NCBI GenBank assembly: GCA_038214085.1
Contig: JBBQSF010000053.1
Coordinates: 1 to 20,134 of the forward strand
DNA: 20,134 nt
Origin: JBBQSF01 sp038214085
Lineage (GTDB): Bacteria; Bacteroidota; Bacteroidia; Bacteroidales; CG2-30-32-10
Direction of reading: 5' to 3'
The translations under genes and the position numbers were made by a program. The notes beneath the pieces are model-generated. The model had not been told where the DNA came from, searched no databases, and worked only from the letters and a program-made list of their open reading frames with translations. This document shows, in pieces, positions 12,609-20,134 of this stretch (positions are counted from its first letter, which is position 1; each line of letters starts with the position of its first letter).

Positions 12609-13058
12609 TTAATTTAATCTTACAATATTTTCGTGAGCATATTCTTTTCCATCCATGATCCAGAAAAATTTGGCTATATATTTTCCTTTCATCATATTAC
12701 TGACTACAATCCGCTGAATCATAGCAGTATCAAAGTGAATACTATCATTAAAATCAGCTCTTTCATCCGATGGCCTGAAAAATATCACCTTGCCTTTAAC
12801 GTCTTTTCCTTTTAATTCTGTCGGATAGACGATCACAAGTTCATTGCCGGCTTCTTTTATCTCTATTTTGCCGGACAAAGCATTGGTATTGGCAAACCGG
12901 TCGATCTGTTTCTGGTATTCAAGTCCGCGGGGATAATACTCTTCGGTTACAAGATCATTCCGTTGCTGAAAGCTCTTATAGATTACAAAGGCATTTACAA
13001 GTAAAAATAAGACAATAAATATAAAGATACCGGTCCCCCAATTGAATTTAATCTTCAT
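12609..13058 (-). CDS. ccoH: CcoH/FixH-family cbb3 oxidase assembly protein
   Basis: The 149-residue protein matches FixH/CcoH in length and layout. It has a short N-terminal cytoplasmic tail, one transmembrane helix (about 8-28, GTGIFIFIVLFLLVNAFVIY), then a periplasmic domain. Just after the helix comes the family segment NDLVTEEYYPRGLEYQKQID, a typical FixH feature. The rest forms a small beta-rich domain (about 55-149), with KGKVIFFRPSDERADF and MMKGKYIAKFFWIMDGKEYA. CcoH is needed for stable assembly of cbb3 oxidase in proteobacteria. It lies after ccoG (115 bp gap) and before the TauE/DsbD-like gene, the usual order in Bacteroidota. Confidence 0.88.
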   Translation of the reverse strand: MKIKFNWGTGIFIFIVLFLLVNAFVIYKSFQQRNDLVTEEYYPRGLEYQKQIDRFANTNALSGKIEIKEAGNELVIVYPTELKGKDVKGKVIFFRPSDERADFNDSIHFDTAMIQRIVVSNMMKGKYIAKFFWIMDGKEYAHENIVRLN

Positions 13059-13083
13059 GATAGTTTTTTTATGTTCATTCCCT

Positions 13084-13167
13084 TTATTCGTTATTCGTTA
13101 ATCGCAATTCGGTATTCAATGTAAGGTATTCATTTTTCATTTTTCATTTTTCATTATTCACTTTTCA
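13084..13167 (-). repeat. Degenerate 7-bp tandem repeat after ccoG
   Basis: Twelve consecutive heptads in register, all but one following NNNTTCG, NNNTTCA or NNAATCG on the + strand: TTATTCG twice, TTAATCG, CAATTCG, GTATTCA, one irregular unit, GTATTCA, TTTTTCA three times, TTATTCA, CTTTTCA. On the minus strand they read TGAAAAA, CGAATAA and similar. The array starts 6 bp past the ccoG stop codon and fills most of the gap to ccoH. Confidence 0.88.
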
Positions 13168-13173
13168 CTAACC

Positions 13174-14592
13174 TTACTTTCTGTCCAACGAGTTCGGCCC
13201 GACAAAAGTTGATTCAATTTCGTCCATTTCTTTACCGTTGCTGAACACTTTAAACTCAACCTCCGTATTTGACGATTTGAGGTCTTTTTTAGGAATCAGC
13301 ACAAGAAACTGAGCTTCACCCACCTGTCCTTTTTGAATTACCATCGGATCACCAATCATTTTAATTTCTCCGTCTTTTGGTTTATCCAGTTTTAATTCAA
13401 CAGGAAGAGCATTTCTGGTTTTATTGATTACCTGTATCATGTATATATTGCTGTAATGCTCTGAGTCATATACCTGGAACATAGTGCCTTTCTGACGCAG
13501 GATGGTAGATTCAATATCAGTGCGTATCGAAAACAGGAATGCAATCAGTATCAACAACCCGCTCAGTACTATGGAGTAAAAAAGGATCCTTACATTAAAT
13601 TTCAGTTTGGTTTTATCGGCAATACTGCGCTCTGAAGCATAGCGGATAAGACCTTTAGGCTTCTTCACCCGCTGCATAACCGAATCGCATGCATCAATAC
13701 AGGCAGTGCAGTTAATACATTCAAGCTGGGTCCCGTTGCGGATATCAATTCCGGTCGGGCATACTACCTGACAACTTCCGCATTCAATACAATCACCTTT
13801 GCCTTTGGATACACGATCTTCGAGCGGATTATACTTGCCACGGGGTTCGCCGCGATGATAATCATAACTCACAACGATAGAGTTACGATCGAGCAACACA
13901 CCCTGCAACCGGCCATATGGACAGATAATAATACAAACCTGCTCGCGCAGCTTTGCGAAGACTAAATAATGCACCCCACTAAAAATAATTATTCCGATAA
14001 ACCCGGCTAAATGAGCCTTTGGTCCATCCAGGATAATTTCCTTCACATATTCGATACCGAAAATATACGCAAGAAAAAAGTGAGCCGATATAAATGAGAT
14101 CAGGTAAAATATACTGTGTTTTAATCCTTTGCGCCAGAATTTATTGAAGTTCAGCTGTGAGTCATCAAGCTTTCGCTGTTTGCTGTAATTGCCTTCAATC
14201 CAATATTCGATCTGGCGATATACAAATTCCATAAAAATGGTCTGGGGACATATCCAGCCACAAAAAATCCTCCCGAAAATCACCGTAAACAAAACAATGA
14301 AAACAATGAAGGCTATCATCGACAGCACAAACAGATGGAAATCCTGAGGGTAAAACATGACGCCGAAAATGATAAATTTCCTTTCGAGAAAATTAAAAAG
14401 CATAATTGGGTCGCCTTTTATTTTGATAAAAGGAGTTATGATAAAAACCGCAATCAGGAATAATGATACTAATTTCCGGTAATTATACAGCCTGCCTTTA
14501 GGCTTCTTCGGATACACCCATACCCTGCTTCCATCATCGCCAATGGTTGACTGTTTGTCGCGGAAATCATCAAATTCTTCAAACTCTTCCAT
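13174..14592 (-). CDS. ccoG: CcoG/RdxA-type cbb3 oxidase accessory iron-sulfur protein
   Basis: The 472-residue protein has the full CcoG (FixG/RdxA) layout: a hydrophilic N-terminus, several transmembrane helices, a ferredoxin-like domain, another helix and a C-terminal Ig-like domain. Membrane-side Cys motifs include FGRIFCGWICPQ (C111, C115) and CIIICPYGRLQG (C210, C214). Two 4Fe-4S sites follow: C258-C261-C264-C268 (GDCIECGSCQVVCP) and C282-C285-C288-C292. The last helix lies near 330-350, followed by a periplasmic FixG-type domain (about 365-472). CcoG has been shown to reduce copper for cbb3 assembly in Rhodobacter, and the same role is expected here. It lies between ccoP (210 bp gap) and ccoH. 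Confidence 0.95.
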   Translation of the reverse strand: MEEFEEFDDFRDKQSTIGDDGSRVWVYPKKPKGRLYNYRKLVSLFLIAVFIITPFIKIKGDPIMLFNFLERKFIIFGVMFYPQDFHLFVLSMIAFIVFIVLFTVIFGRIFCGWICPQTIFMEFVYRQIEYWIEGNYSKQRKLDDSQLNFNKFWRKGLKHSIFYLISFISAHFFLAYIFGIEYVKEIILDGPKAHLAGFIGIIIFSGVHYLVFAKLREQVCIIICPYGRLQGVLLDRNSIVVSYDYHRGEPRGKYNPLEDRVSKGKGDCIECGSCQVVCPTGIDIRNGTQLECINCTACIDACDSVMQRVKKPKGLIRYASERSIADKTKLKFNVRILFYSIVLSGLLILIAFLFSIRTDIESTILRQKGTMFQVYDSEHYSNIYMIQVINKTRNALPVELKLDKPKDGEIKMIGDPMVIQKGQVGEAQFLVLIPKKDLKSSNTEVEFKVFSNGKEMDEIESTFVGPNSLDRK

Positions 14593-14802
14593 TTGGAATA
14601 TCTTTCTTGAATTAGTATTAATTTTACGGATCAGTCAGATTAAAAGCGAATCTTCGGCTGCTGGTTGGCCAATCAAGGCTGATTCATGTAAAATTAAATA
14701 AAGACGTTGGAGAAGGAAACCTCCGCAGCCTCATGTTTGGTTTAGTTAAGTTTCATAATCGGGTAACAAAAAAGCTGACTGTAAACAAGTTCAAAACCGT
14801 TG

Positions 14803-15435
14803 TCAACCTATTTTATCGTATTTTACTCCTTGGGGAGCCTTTTGATTCGGAGGATTTGTTCCTTGCAGGGTAAGTATATAACTCAAAACCTGTTGTATTT
14901 GTACAGTAGTTAACTGATCTTTATACGGAATCATTCCCTTTTCAATAACCCCGTTGGTTACAACTTTGAAGAGATCTTTTATCGAAATGGTGTTGGTTGT
15001 TGAATCACCATGAATCCAGTACTGGTCGGTAAAATTAGGCCCGACCAGACCTTCGCCTTTCTGCCCGTGGCATACGGAACAGATTTTTTTAAACGTTTCC
15101 TGGCCGGCAGCCAGGTCAGCTGCAGAAGTCATGGGAACCATAGAGTTAAGGTCAACAACAGGCTCCGGATTTGCTTTCTTTATGTCGGCCTGCAGTACCA
15201 TTTCGTTTTTATACTCCTGGTCCTGGAGCGGCCACCATTTTATAACATGATAACCAAGCATATAAACAACTGCAAAAATGATAGTTCCATAAAACAGGTA
15301 CACCCACCAGCGTGGCAGTCTGTTGTCAAGTTCCCTGATGCCATCGTACTCATGACCTCCCGTATAGCGATCCTTAGTTACTTCGTCAATTTCGGGTTCT
15401 TCCTGCCGATGTTTATTTTCTTCTGTATTGCTCAT
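14803..15435 (-). CDS. ccoP: cbb3 oxidase subunit CcoP, single-haem form
   Basis: The 210-residue product starts with the FixP/CcoP N-terminal segment. An acidic stretch holds DRYTGGHEYDGIRELDNRLP RWW (the family's hallmark DGIxExDNxLPxWW), followed by a helix (about 43-65). One periplasmic cytochrome c domain follows, with CSVCH (119-123) and likely axial ligand Met168 (EKGMIPY). Classic proteobacterial CcoP is about 300 residues with two haems; the second haem domain is absent, as seen in other Bacteroidota. CcoP passes electrons from the soluble or anchored donor to CcoO and CcoN. It follows ccoQ by 24 bp. The 210-bp gap after it, before ccoG, holds no gene and no strong terminator. Confidence 0.95.
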   Translation of the reverse strand: MSNTEENKHRQEEPEIDEVTKDRYTGGHEYDGIRELDNRLPRWWVYLFYGTIIFAVVYMLGYHVIKWWPLQDQEYKNEMVLQADIKKANPEPVVDLNSMVPMTSAADLAAGQETFKKICSVCHGQKGEGLVGPNFTDQYWIHGDSTTNTISIKDLFKVVTNGVIEKGMIPYKDQLTTVQIQQVLSYILTLQGTNPPNQKAPQGVKYDKIG

Positions 15436-15459
15436 ATTTCATTTTTTTGAAGGTTTGAC

Positions 15460-15651
15460 TTACACCCCACGTGATTCAATTTTTTCATCGTTTTCGAAAG
15501 GTAACATACCACATTCCTCTTCTTTGCTTTTTTTCATTGTCAGGGCATGAACCATTATCAGTCCGAAAAAGACAATAAAAATTGCGAGTGAAATGATCGG
15601 AAACCAGTATATTCCTTCGATACTGTCAAATAAGCGAGTGACTATTCCCAT
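15460..15651 (-). CDS. ccoQ: CcoQ-like small cbb3 oxidase subunit
   Basis: A 63-residue protein with one transmembrane helix (about 14-36, GIYWFPIISLAIFIVFFGLI) followed by a charged cytoplasmic tail (MKKSKEEECGMLPFENDEKI). Size, single helix and tail fit CcoQ, a minor subunit that stabilises the oxidase in proteobacteria. Sequence conservation of CcoQ is weak, so identification rests mainly on its place: 18 bp after ccoNO and 24 bp before ccoP. Confidence 0.8.
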   Translation of the reverse strand: MGIVTRLFDSIEGIYWFPIISLAIFIVFFGLIMVHALTMKKSKEEECGMLPFENDEKIESRGV

Positions 15652-15669
15652 GATGTGCTTTCCTTTCTA

Positions 15670-17811
15670 TTATTTTAAAGCTGATTTACTATCGCCAACA
15701 TCAGTTCCAAGGCGCTGAATATAAGCGATCAGGGCTATAACCTGCTTTGATGCAGTAATGTCAATTCCGTCGGCCCTCAGACCTGCCGCAATTGTTTCAG
15801 CCTGTGCTTTTACATCATCAATGGCTTTTTTATCATACCCTTCGGGATATGGAACTCCAAGATACTGCATGACCCTGATTTTTGCCGGAGTCGATTCAAT
15901 ATCTATCTCATTCTCAGCAAGCCATGGATATTTGGGCATGATGGACTGGGCATTGATTTTCCGTGGATTCATAAAGTGGTTGTAATGCCATGAGTTTGGT
16001 TTGTAGAGCGGACCACTCTTCACCCCTTCACGAAACAAATCCGGGCCTATTCGTTTCGATCCCCATTGGAAAGGATGATCATAAACGTATTCACCGGCTT
16101 TGGAATACTCGCCATAGCGTTCAGTTTCCGACCTGAAAGGCCTCACCATCTGCGAATGACAGTTATAACATCCTTCCCGTATATAGATATCTCTGCCGTG
16201 CAATTCGAGCGGAGTATAAGGTTTCACAACAGCAATAGTCGGAACGTTCGATTTTATAAGATAGGTTGGAACTATTTCAACAATTCCCCCGATAAGTATA
16301 GCAAATATTGCCAGTATCATAAACTGAACCGGGCGTCGTTCGATGGAACGATGGAAGCTTTCGCCGGATTGGCGGGCGCCTTCTTTAACAAGAGCCGGAG
16401 CTTCGGCAGCTTCCCTGTCTACAAATGAACCAGCCTTAACCGTTTTGTAAATATTATAAACCAGCATGAGCATTCCGGTGAAGTAAAGCAAACCGCCAAA
16501 TAGCCTCATATAATACATCGGCATGATCTGGGTAACGATTTCCAGGAAATTAGGATATACCAGGTTACCGGCATCATTAAACTGTTTCCACATAGAGGCC
16601 TCAGTCCAGCCAGCCCAATACATAGGGAGCGACCAGAATAAAATTGCCAGTGTCCCTATCCAGAAATGTACATTTGCTAGCTTTTTAGAATACAGTTTTG
16701 TATTAAACAAGTGCGGAAACAACCAGTAAATCATCCCGAAAGTCAGGAAACCATTCCATCCTAATGTCCCGATATGGACATGAGCCACGGTCCAGTTGGT
16801 GAAATGGCTGATAGCATTTATATTTTTCAGCGCAAGCATAGGACCTTCGAATGTGGCCATTCCGTATGCTGTAATGGCTACTACGAAAAATTTGAGTACC
16901 GGATCTTCACGAACTCTGTCCCAGGCACCGCGTAAAGTCAGCAGTCCATTGATCATACCTCCCCACGAAGGAGCTATAAGCATTATGGAGAAAACTGTTC
17001 CCAGCGATTGCGCCCAATTTGGCAAAGCCTGATAAAGCAAATGGTGTGGACCTGCCCATATATAAATGAATATCAGTGACCAGAAATGGATAATACTCAG
17101 TTTATAGGAATAAATAGGGCGATTGGCTGCTTTAGGAACAAAATAATACATAAGCCCCAAATAGGGAGTTGTGAGAAAGAAAGCCACGGCATTGTGTCCA
17201 TACCACCATTGTACCAGCGCATCCTGAACTCCGGCAAAGACCGGGTAACTTTTAAAAATGGCCCATGGAATCTCCATTGAATTAACAATGTGAAGAACGG
17301 CAATGGTTACAAATGTTGCAATGTAGAACCAGATGGCAACGTAAATGTGCCTTACCCTGCGTTTGAGGATGGTCCACATCATATTCCAGCCGAAAATCAC
17401 CCAGATAACAGTTATCGCAATGTCAATAGGCCATTCGAGTTCTGCATATTCTTTCCCACTGGTAAAACCTGCCAGTAGCGAAACAGCAGCAGCAACAATT
17501 ATGGCCTGCCAGCCCCAGAAATGAACTTTTGTCATCCAGTTACTTGCCATGCCCGTTTTGAGCAAACGCTGTAAAGAGTAATAGTATCCGGTAAAAATAC
17601 CATTACCCACAAATGCAAAGATCACTGCATTGGTGTGAACTGGCCGCCAACGACCGAAGGTAAGATAAGACAGGTCGAAGTTTGCTGCAGGAAATACCAT
17701 TTGTGTGGCTATGAATACTCCGGCCAGCATGCCTACTACGCCCCAGAATATGGTGGCGTAAGCAAATAACTTCACAATTTTGTTGTCGTAGTAAAATTTT
17801 TCTAATTCCAT
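15670..17811 (-). CDS. ccoNO: Fused cbb3 oxidase subunits CcoN-CcoO
   Basis: The 713-residue protein joins catalytic subunit CcoN (about 1-460) to cytochrome c subunit CcoO (about 490-713), separate polypeptides in proteobacteria. CcoN ligands are visible: His59 (RPVHTN) and His346 for the low-spin haem, His344 for the active-site haem (WTVAHVHIGTLGWN), and His206, His256 and His257 for CuB (WYGHNAV, AGPHHLLY). Tyr250 fits the crosslinked catalytic tyrosine. The junction (460-490) is charged, followed by an anchor helix (about 496-516) that is CcoO's own N-terminal helix. The haem motif is CYNCH (548-552), with likely axial Met625 (SIMPKYPW). The complex reduces oxygen with high affinity, using electrons from CcoP. 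It sits 16 bp after ccoS. Fused CcoNO is known from Bacteroidota. Confidence 0.97.
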   Translation of the reverse strand: MELEKFYYDNKIVKLFAYATIFWGVVGMLAGVFIATQMVFPAANFDLSYLTFGRWRPVHTNAVIFAFVGNGIFTGYYYSLQRLLKTGMASNWMTKVHFWGWQAIIVAAAVSLLAGFTSGKEYAELEWPIDIAITVIWVIFGWNMMWTILKRRVRHIYVAIWFYIATFVTIAVLHIVNSMEIPWAIFKSYPVFAGVQDALVQWWYGHNAVAFFLTTPYLGLMYYFVPKAANRPIYSYKLSIIHFWSLIFIYIWAGPHHLLYQALPNWAQSLGTVFSIMLIAPSWGGMINGLLTLRGAWDRVREDPVLKFFVVAITAYGMATFEGPMLALKNINAISHFTNWTVAHVHIGTLGWNGFLTFGMIYWLFPHLFNTKLYSKKLANVHFWIGTLAILFWSLPMYWAGWTEASMWKQFNDAGNLVYPNFLEIVTQIMPMYYMRLFGGLLYFTGMLMLVYNIYKTVKAGSFVDREAAEAPALVKEGARQSGESFHRSIERRPVQFMILAIFAILIGGIVEIVPTYLIKSNVPTIAVVKPYTPLELHGRDIYIREGCYNCHSQMVRPFRSETERYGEYSKAGEYVYDHPFQWGSKRIGPDLFREGVKSGPLYKPNSWHYNHFMNPRKINAQSIMPKYPWLAENEIDIESTPAKIRVMQYLGVPYPEGYDKKAIDDVKAQAETIAAGLRADGIDITASKQVIALIAYIQRLGTDVGDSKSALK

Positions 17812-17827
17812 ACGCTTTTTGAGTTAA

Positions 17828-18031
17828 CTAAACTTTGGTTTGGTTTGTATTTGATTCCTGGGAATTATCATCTGCCTGGGGATCAGACAAGCTTTCATTG
17901 TCAAATAAAATTCTTACTGATGGCGACACATCATCATCGTATTGACCTGATTTTACGGCCCATAAAAATGCAATCAGGAAACCCGCAGCCACAATTATAC
18001 TAAAACCTATCAGGACGATAATAACACTCAT
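17828..18031 (-). CDS. ccoS: CcoS-type cbb3 oxidase maturation protein
   Basis: The 67-residue product begins with a single helix (about 3-27, VIIVLIGFSIIVAAGFLIAF). It then shows the CcoS signature LWAVKSGQYDDDVSPSVRIL FDNE: the family's F-x-W-x-x-x-x-G-Q-[YF]-D-D-x-x-x-P pattern. CcoS is required to insert cofactors into CcoN in Rhodobacter. The acidic Gln/Asn-rich tail (DPQADDNSQESNTNQ) is longer than in many homologues but unstructured. It precedes ccoNO by 16 bp and follows ccoI, the standard order, with a 218-bp gap upstream that probably carries a promoter. Confidence 0.93.
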   Translation of the reverse strand: MSVIIVLIGFSIIVAAGFLIAFLWAVKSGQYDDDVSPSVRILFDNESLSDPQADDNSQESNTNQTKV

Positions 18032-18056
18032 TTAAGGAACTTAATATTGAATTAGT

Positions 18057-18088
18057 CAAAGATATTGAATCAAATATAACAAAGCCAA
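18057..18088 (-). promoter_or_regulatory. Possible Bacteroidota-type promoter upstream of ccoS
   Basis: On the minus strand TATCTTTG (18064-18057) matches the TAnnTTTG -7 element of Bacteroidota promoters. A TTGG (18088-18085), a partial match to the TTTG -33 element, lies 20 bp upstream. A second TAnnTTTG match (TATATTTG) occurs about 15 bp further upstream. The motif lies 26-33 bp before the ccoS start in a 218-bp gap, so the oxidase genes may be transcribed separately from ccoI. Confidence 0.35.
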
Positions 18089-18249
18089 GGGAATCAGTAA
18101 TTTAGAATTATTCCTGATAGCTTTATATCTTTCTGGATTATAATAATTTATAATCTTTACTCATTAAAGGATATTTGAAATATTAAAAGTTTATGATATA
18201 AAAACAAGTCAACAGGTAACTGATATAATTAACCAATAAGTGTATTAAA

Positions 18250-20134
18250 TCAGATTTTCTTTGATTTTGAAAGCACTGATACAGATAAACTTGCAAATGT
18301 CACTACAGATATTGAACTCAACGGCATTAATATAGCTGCAACTACCGGCGACAATAAACCCTGTACGGCAAATGAAAGCCCGATAATATTGTAAAGGAAA
18401 GAGATAGTGTAACTGGCATAAACTATGTTTAATGCTGATTTTGAGAACTTTAAATAATCCTGCAACCTGCTGAACTTTGATGATGATAAAATGGCATCAC
18501 AGGCGGGTGAAAAATGGTAAATATCATCAGCAATGGTTATCCCGATATCCGCTTTCAGCAAAGCTCCGGCATCATTAAGTCCGTCACCGATCATTATTAC
18601 ATTGCGACCATTCCGTTTCAATTCAGAAATGTAATTCAGTTTATCAACGGGCGACTGGTTAAAATGCAACTGCGTTGCAGATGTGAAGTATTTTTTCAGG
18701 TTTTCTTCCTCCGAATTATTATCGCCGGTTAGCAGGTGAAGTTGCATATAGCTTAGCCCGGAAATTACATTCGGCAACCCATAACGGTAGTGGTTCTCCA
18801 TTTTGAAAAAGCCCCTCAGTTTGTTGTCGATTGAAAGGTAAACTGATGATATTTTGCCTTCATCCATAGCTTTAGAACCTGCAATAAACTTCCTCGAACC
18901 AAGCATAATCCTGTGGCTATCAACCATTCCTGCGATCCCAAGACCTGTAATCTCCTTATATTCATTAACAGTAAGTAGAGTGCTGGCAGGAAGCCATTCG
19001 CAAACCATTACCGATAACGGATGAGTTGAATTTCGTGCAACCGATCGGATCCATTGATTTTCAATTCCACTTAACTCTTTACCTTCCCAGGAAATATTCA
19101 TTGTTCGCGAATGCGTAAGAGTGCCGGTTTTATCAAATACAACCGTATCAGCATGCGTGAGTTTTTCAATAACTTCGGTATTCTTAATATAAAAACCGTT
19201 GCGGCCGAAAACCCGCATAACATTGCCAAAAGTAAAAGGAATAGTAAGGGCAAGGGCACACGGACAAGCAACTATCAATACTGATGCAAATACATAAACC
19301 GCTTTCCCGAAATCAGTAAACGACCAGTACACACAGGCTGATGTGGCGATTGCCAGGATAAGAATTGTAAAATAATGACTTACCCGGGTTATTACTGATT
19401 GCATGTGGATATCCCCTTCTTCACCCAGTTTATCTTCGTTCCATAATTGAGTGAGATAACTTTGTGCCACTTCCTTTTCGACTTTCAGCTTTATGGCTGC
19501 CCCGGATTGTTTTCCGCCTGCGAATACAAAATCGCCCGCTTTTTTTGCCACAGGAATGGATTCTCCTGTTACAAAACTGTAATCGATGCGTCCTTCGCCT
19601 TCAGTTAAAATGGAGTCAACAGGTATCAGTTCGCCGTTCCTGACCAGGATCTGGTCGCCGGTTTTAAGGTCTTTTAACTGCACAAAGTCTTCATTACCAT
19701 CAAGCAACCTTGTAACAGCAATCGGGAAATACGACCGGTAATCGCGGTCGAAAGACAAGGATTGATAGGTCCGGCTTTGATACCAGCGGCCTATGAGCAT
19801 AAAAAAAAGTAATCCCGCCAGCGAATCCATATATCCGGTTCCTGATCCGCTGAAAATCTGGTAACTGCTTTCCAGGAAAAGTGAGATAATCCCGATTGAC
19901 AGCGGAAGGTCAATATTGATAATTTTCTTGCGCAGGCTTTTAAATGCTGAAAGGAAAAAGTCGCTGCTGCAAAAAGTAATAACGGGTAAGGCTAGAATAA
20001 AAGAAACAATTCCGAAAGTGCCGGCCATCAGTTTATCAATGGCTTCGCCACCAGGCAGGTAATCAGGAAAACTAAGCAGCATAATGTTACCAAATGCAAA
20101 ACCTGCCACACCTATTTTCATGAGCATCCGCCGG
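18250..20134 (-). CDS. ccoI: CcoI/FixI-type copper-transporting P-type ATPase (5'-truncated by window edge)
   Basis: The open frame continues to the right edge (two Arg codons precede the first visible ATG), so the N-terminal metal-binding region, expected in CcoI, lies outside. The visible ~627 residues hold the P1B-ATPase core. Numbering from that ATG: TGES (187-190) of the actuator domain, membrane CPC (288-290) typical of Cu transport, DKTGTLT with phosphorylated D332, THPLS for nucleotide binding, and the hinge GDGLNDAGAL. Helices flank these domains, and a final pair (ALNIVYASYTISFLYNIIGL, then LLSPVVAAILMPLSS) ends the protein. CcoI supplies copper for the CuB centre of cbb3 oxidase. 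The stop codon is at 18250, upstream of ccoS in the same direction. No terminator is evident in the gap. Confidence 0.95.
   Translation of the reverse strand, partial: RRMLMKIGVAGFAFGNIMLLSFPDYLPGGEAIDKLMAGTFGIVSFILALPVITFCSSDFFLSAFKSLRKKIINIDLPLSIGIISLFLESSYQIFSGSGTGYMDSLAGLLFFMLIGRWYQSRTYQSLSFDRDYRSYFPIAVTRLLDGNEDFVQLKDLKTGDQILVRNGELIPVDSILTEGEGRIDYSFVTGESIPVAKKAGDFVFAGGKQSGAAIKLKVEKEVAQSYLTQLWNEDKLGEEGDIHMQSVITRVSHYFTILILAIATSACVYWSFTDFGKAVYVFASVLIVACPCALALTIPFTFGNVMRVFGRNGFYIKNTEVIEKLTHADTVVFDKTGTLTHSRTMNISWEGKELSGIENQWIRSVARNSTHPLSVMVCEWLPASTLLTVNEYKEITGLGIAGMVDSHRIMLGSRKFIAGSKAMDEGKISSVYLSIDNKLRGFFKMENHYRYGLPNVISGLSYMQLHLLTGDNNSEEENLKKYFTSATQLHFNQSPVDKLNYISELKRNGRNVIMIGDGLNDAGALLKADIGITIADDIYHFSPACDAILSSSKFSRLQDYLKFSKSALNIVYASYTISFLYNIIGLSFAVQGLLSPVVAAILMPLSSISVVTFASLSVSVLSKSKKI

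Noticed and set aside
14593..14802. Promoter or terminator between ccoP and ccoG
   Set aside because: No TAnnTTTG element and no stem with T-run was found; only a short TTGGCCAA palindrome, too weak to call.
18047..18059. Possible FNR/Anr-type box TTGAATTAGTCAA upstream of ccoS
   Set aside because: The half-sites TTGA and TCAA are separated by 5 bases, not the 6 of the FNR consensus, so oxygen-responsive control cannot be claimed from it.

Overview
The window looks like chromosomal DNA of a Bacteroidota bacterium, probably a Bacteroidales/Sphingobacteria-like environmental lineage. Pointers are the AT-rich composition, few clear Shine-Dalgarno sequences, a fused CcoN-CcoO cbb3 oxidase subunit, a CcoP with one haem instead of two, a TAnnTTTG-type promoter match, and heptad-repeat intergenic DNA. 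No rRNA or species marker is present, so placement below phylum is inference.

Left part (1-7500), minus strand: an accessory region resembling an integron-type gene-cassette array. A 578-residue tyrosine recombinase (5760-7496) has all catalytic residues and a C-terminus like integron integrases, but carries three degenerate ~50-residue repeats at its N-terminus. Downstream on the same strand lie a BRO-N antirepressor-like gene, a small secreted protein, a four-gene block (SpeD-like pyruvoyl decarboxylase, DUF2156 acyl/aminoacyl transferase, EamA transporter, exported barrel-like protein) and the start of another secreted protein. These units are separated by three long imperfect palindromes (211-340, 3757-3885, 4341-4398). 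All three have attC-like architecture (TAAC/GTTA boxes, asymmetric spacers, stem) and the same orientation, each downstream of a gene. This is the most interesting content of the window.

Middle part (7500-11160): a DoxX-family membrane protein gene lies between two copies of a ~52-bp direct repeat. After it come tRNA-Gly(CCC) with a terminator, a uridine-kinase-like P-loop protein and a membrane-anchored GH25 lysozyme. The lysozyme gene runs straight into a ~260-bp polypurine heptad repeat.

Right part (11183-20134), minus strand: a cbb3-type cytochrome c oxidase locus in the order ccoI(partial)-ccoS-ccoNO-ccoQ-ccoP-ccoG-ccoH-TauE/DsbD-like-cytochrome c lipoprotein. CcoI and probably the TauE/DsbD-like protein and CcoG handle copper, CcoS and CcoH help assembly, CcoNO/Q/P form the oxidase, and the lipoprotein cytochrome is a candidate electron carrier. 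Degenerate 7-bp (once 9-bp) tandem repeats start at or within about 20 bases of four stop codons in this half.
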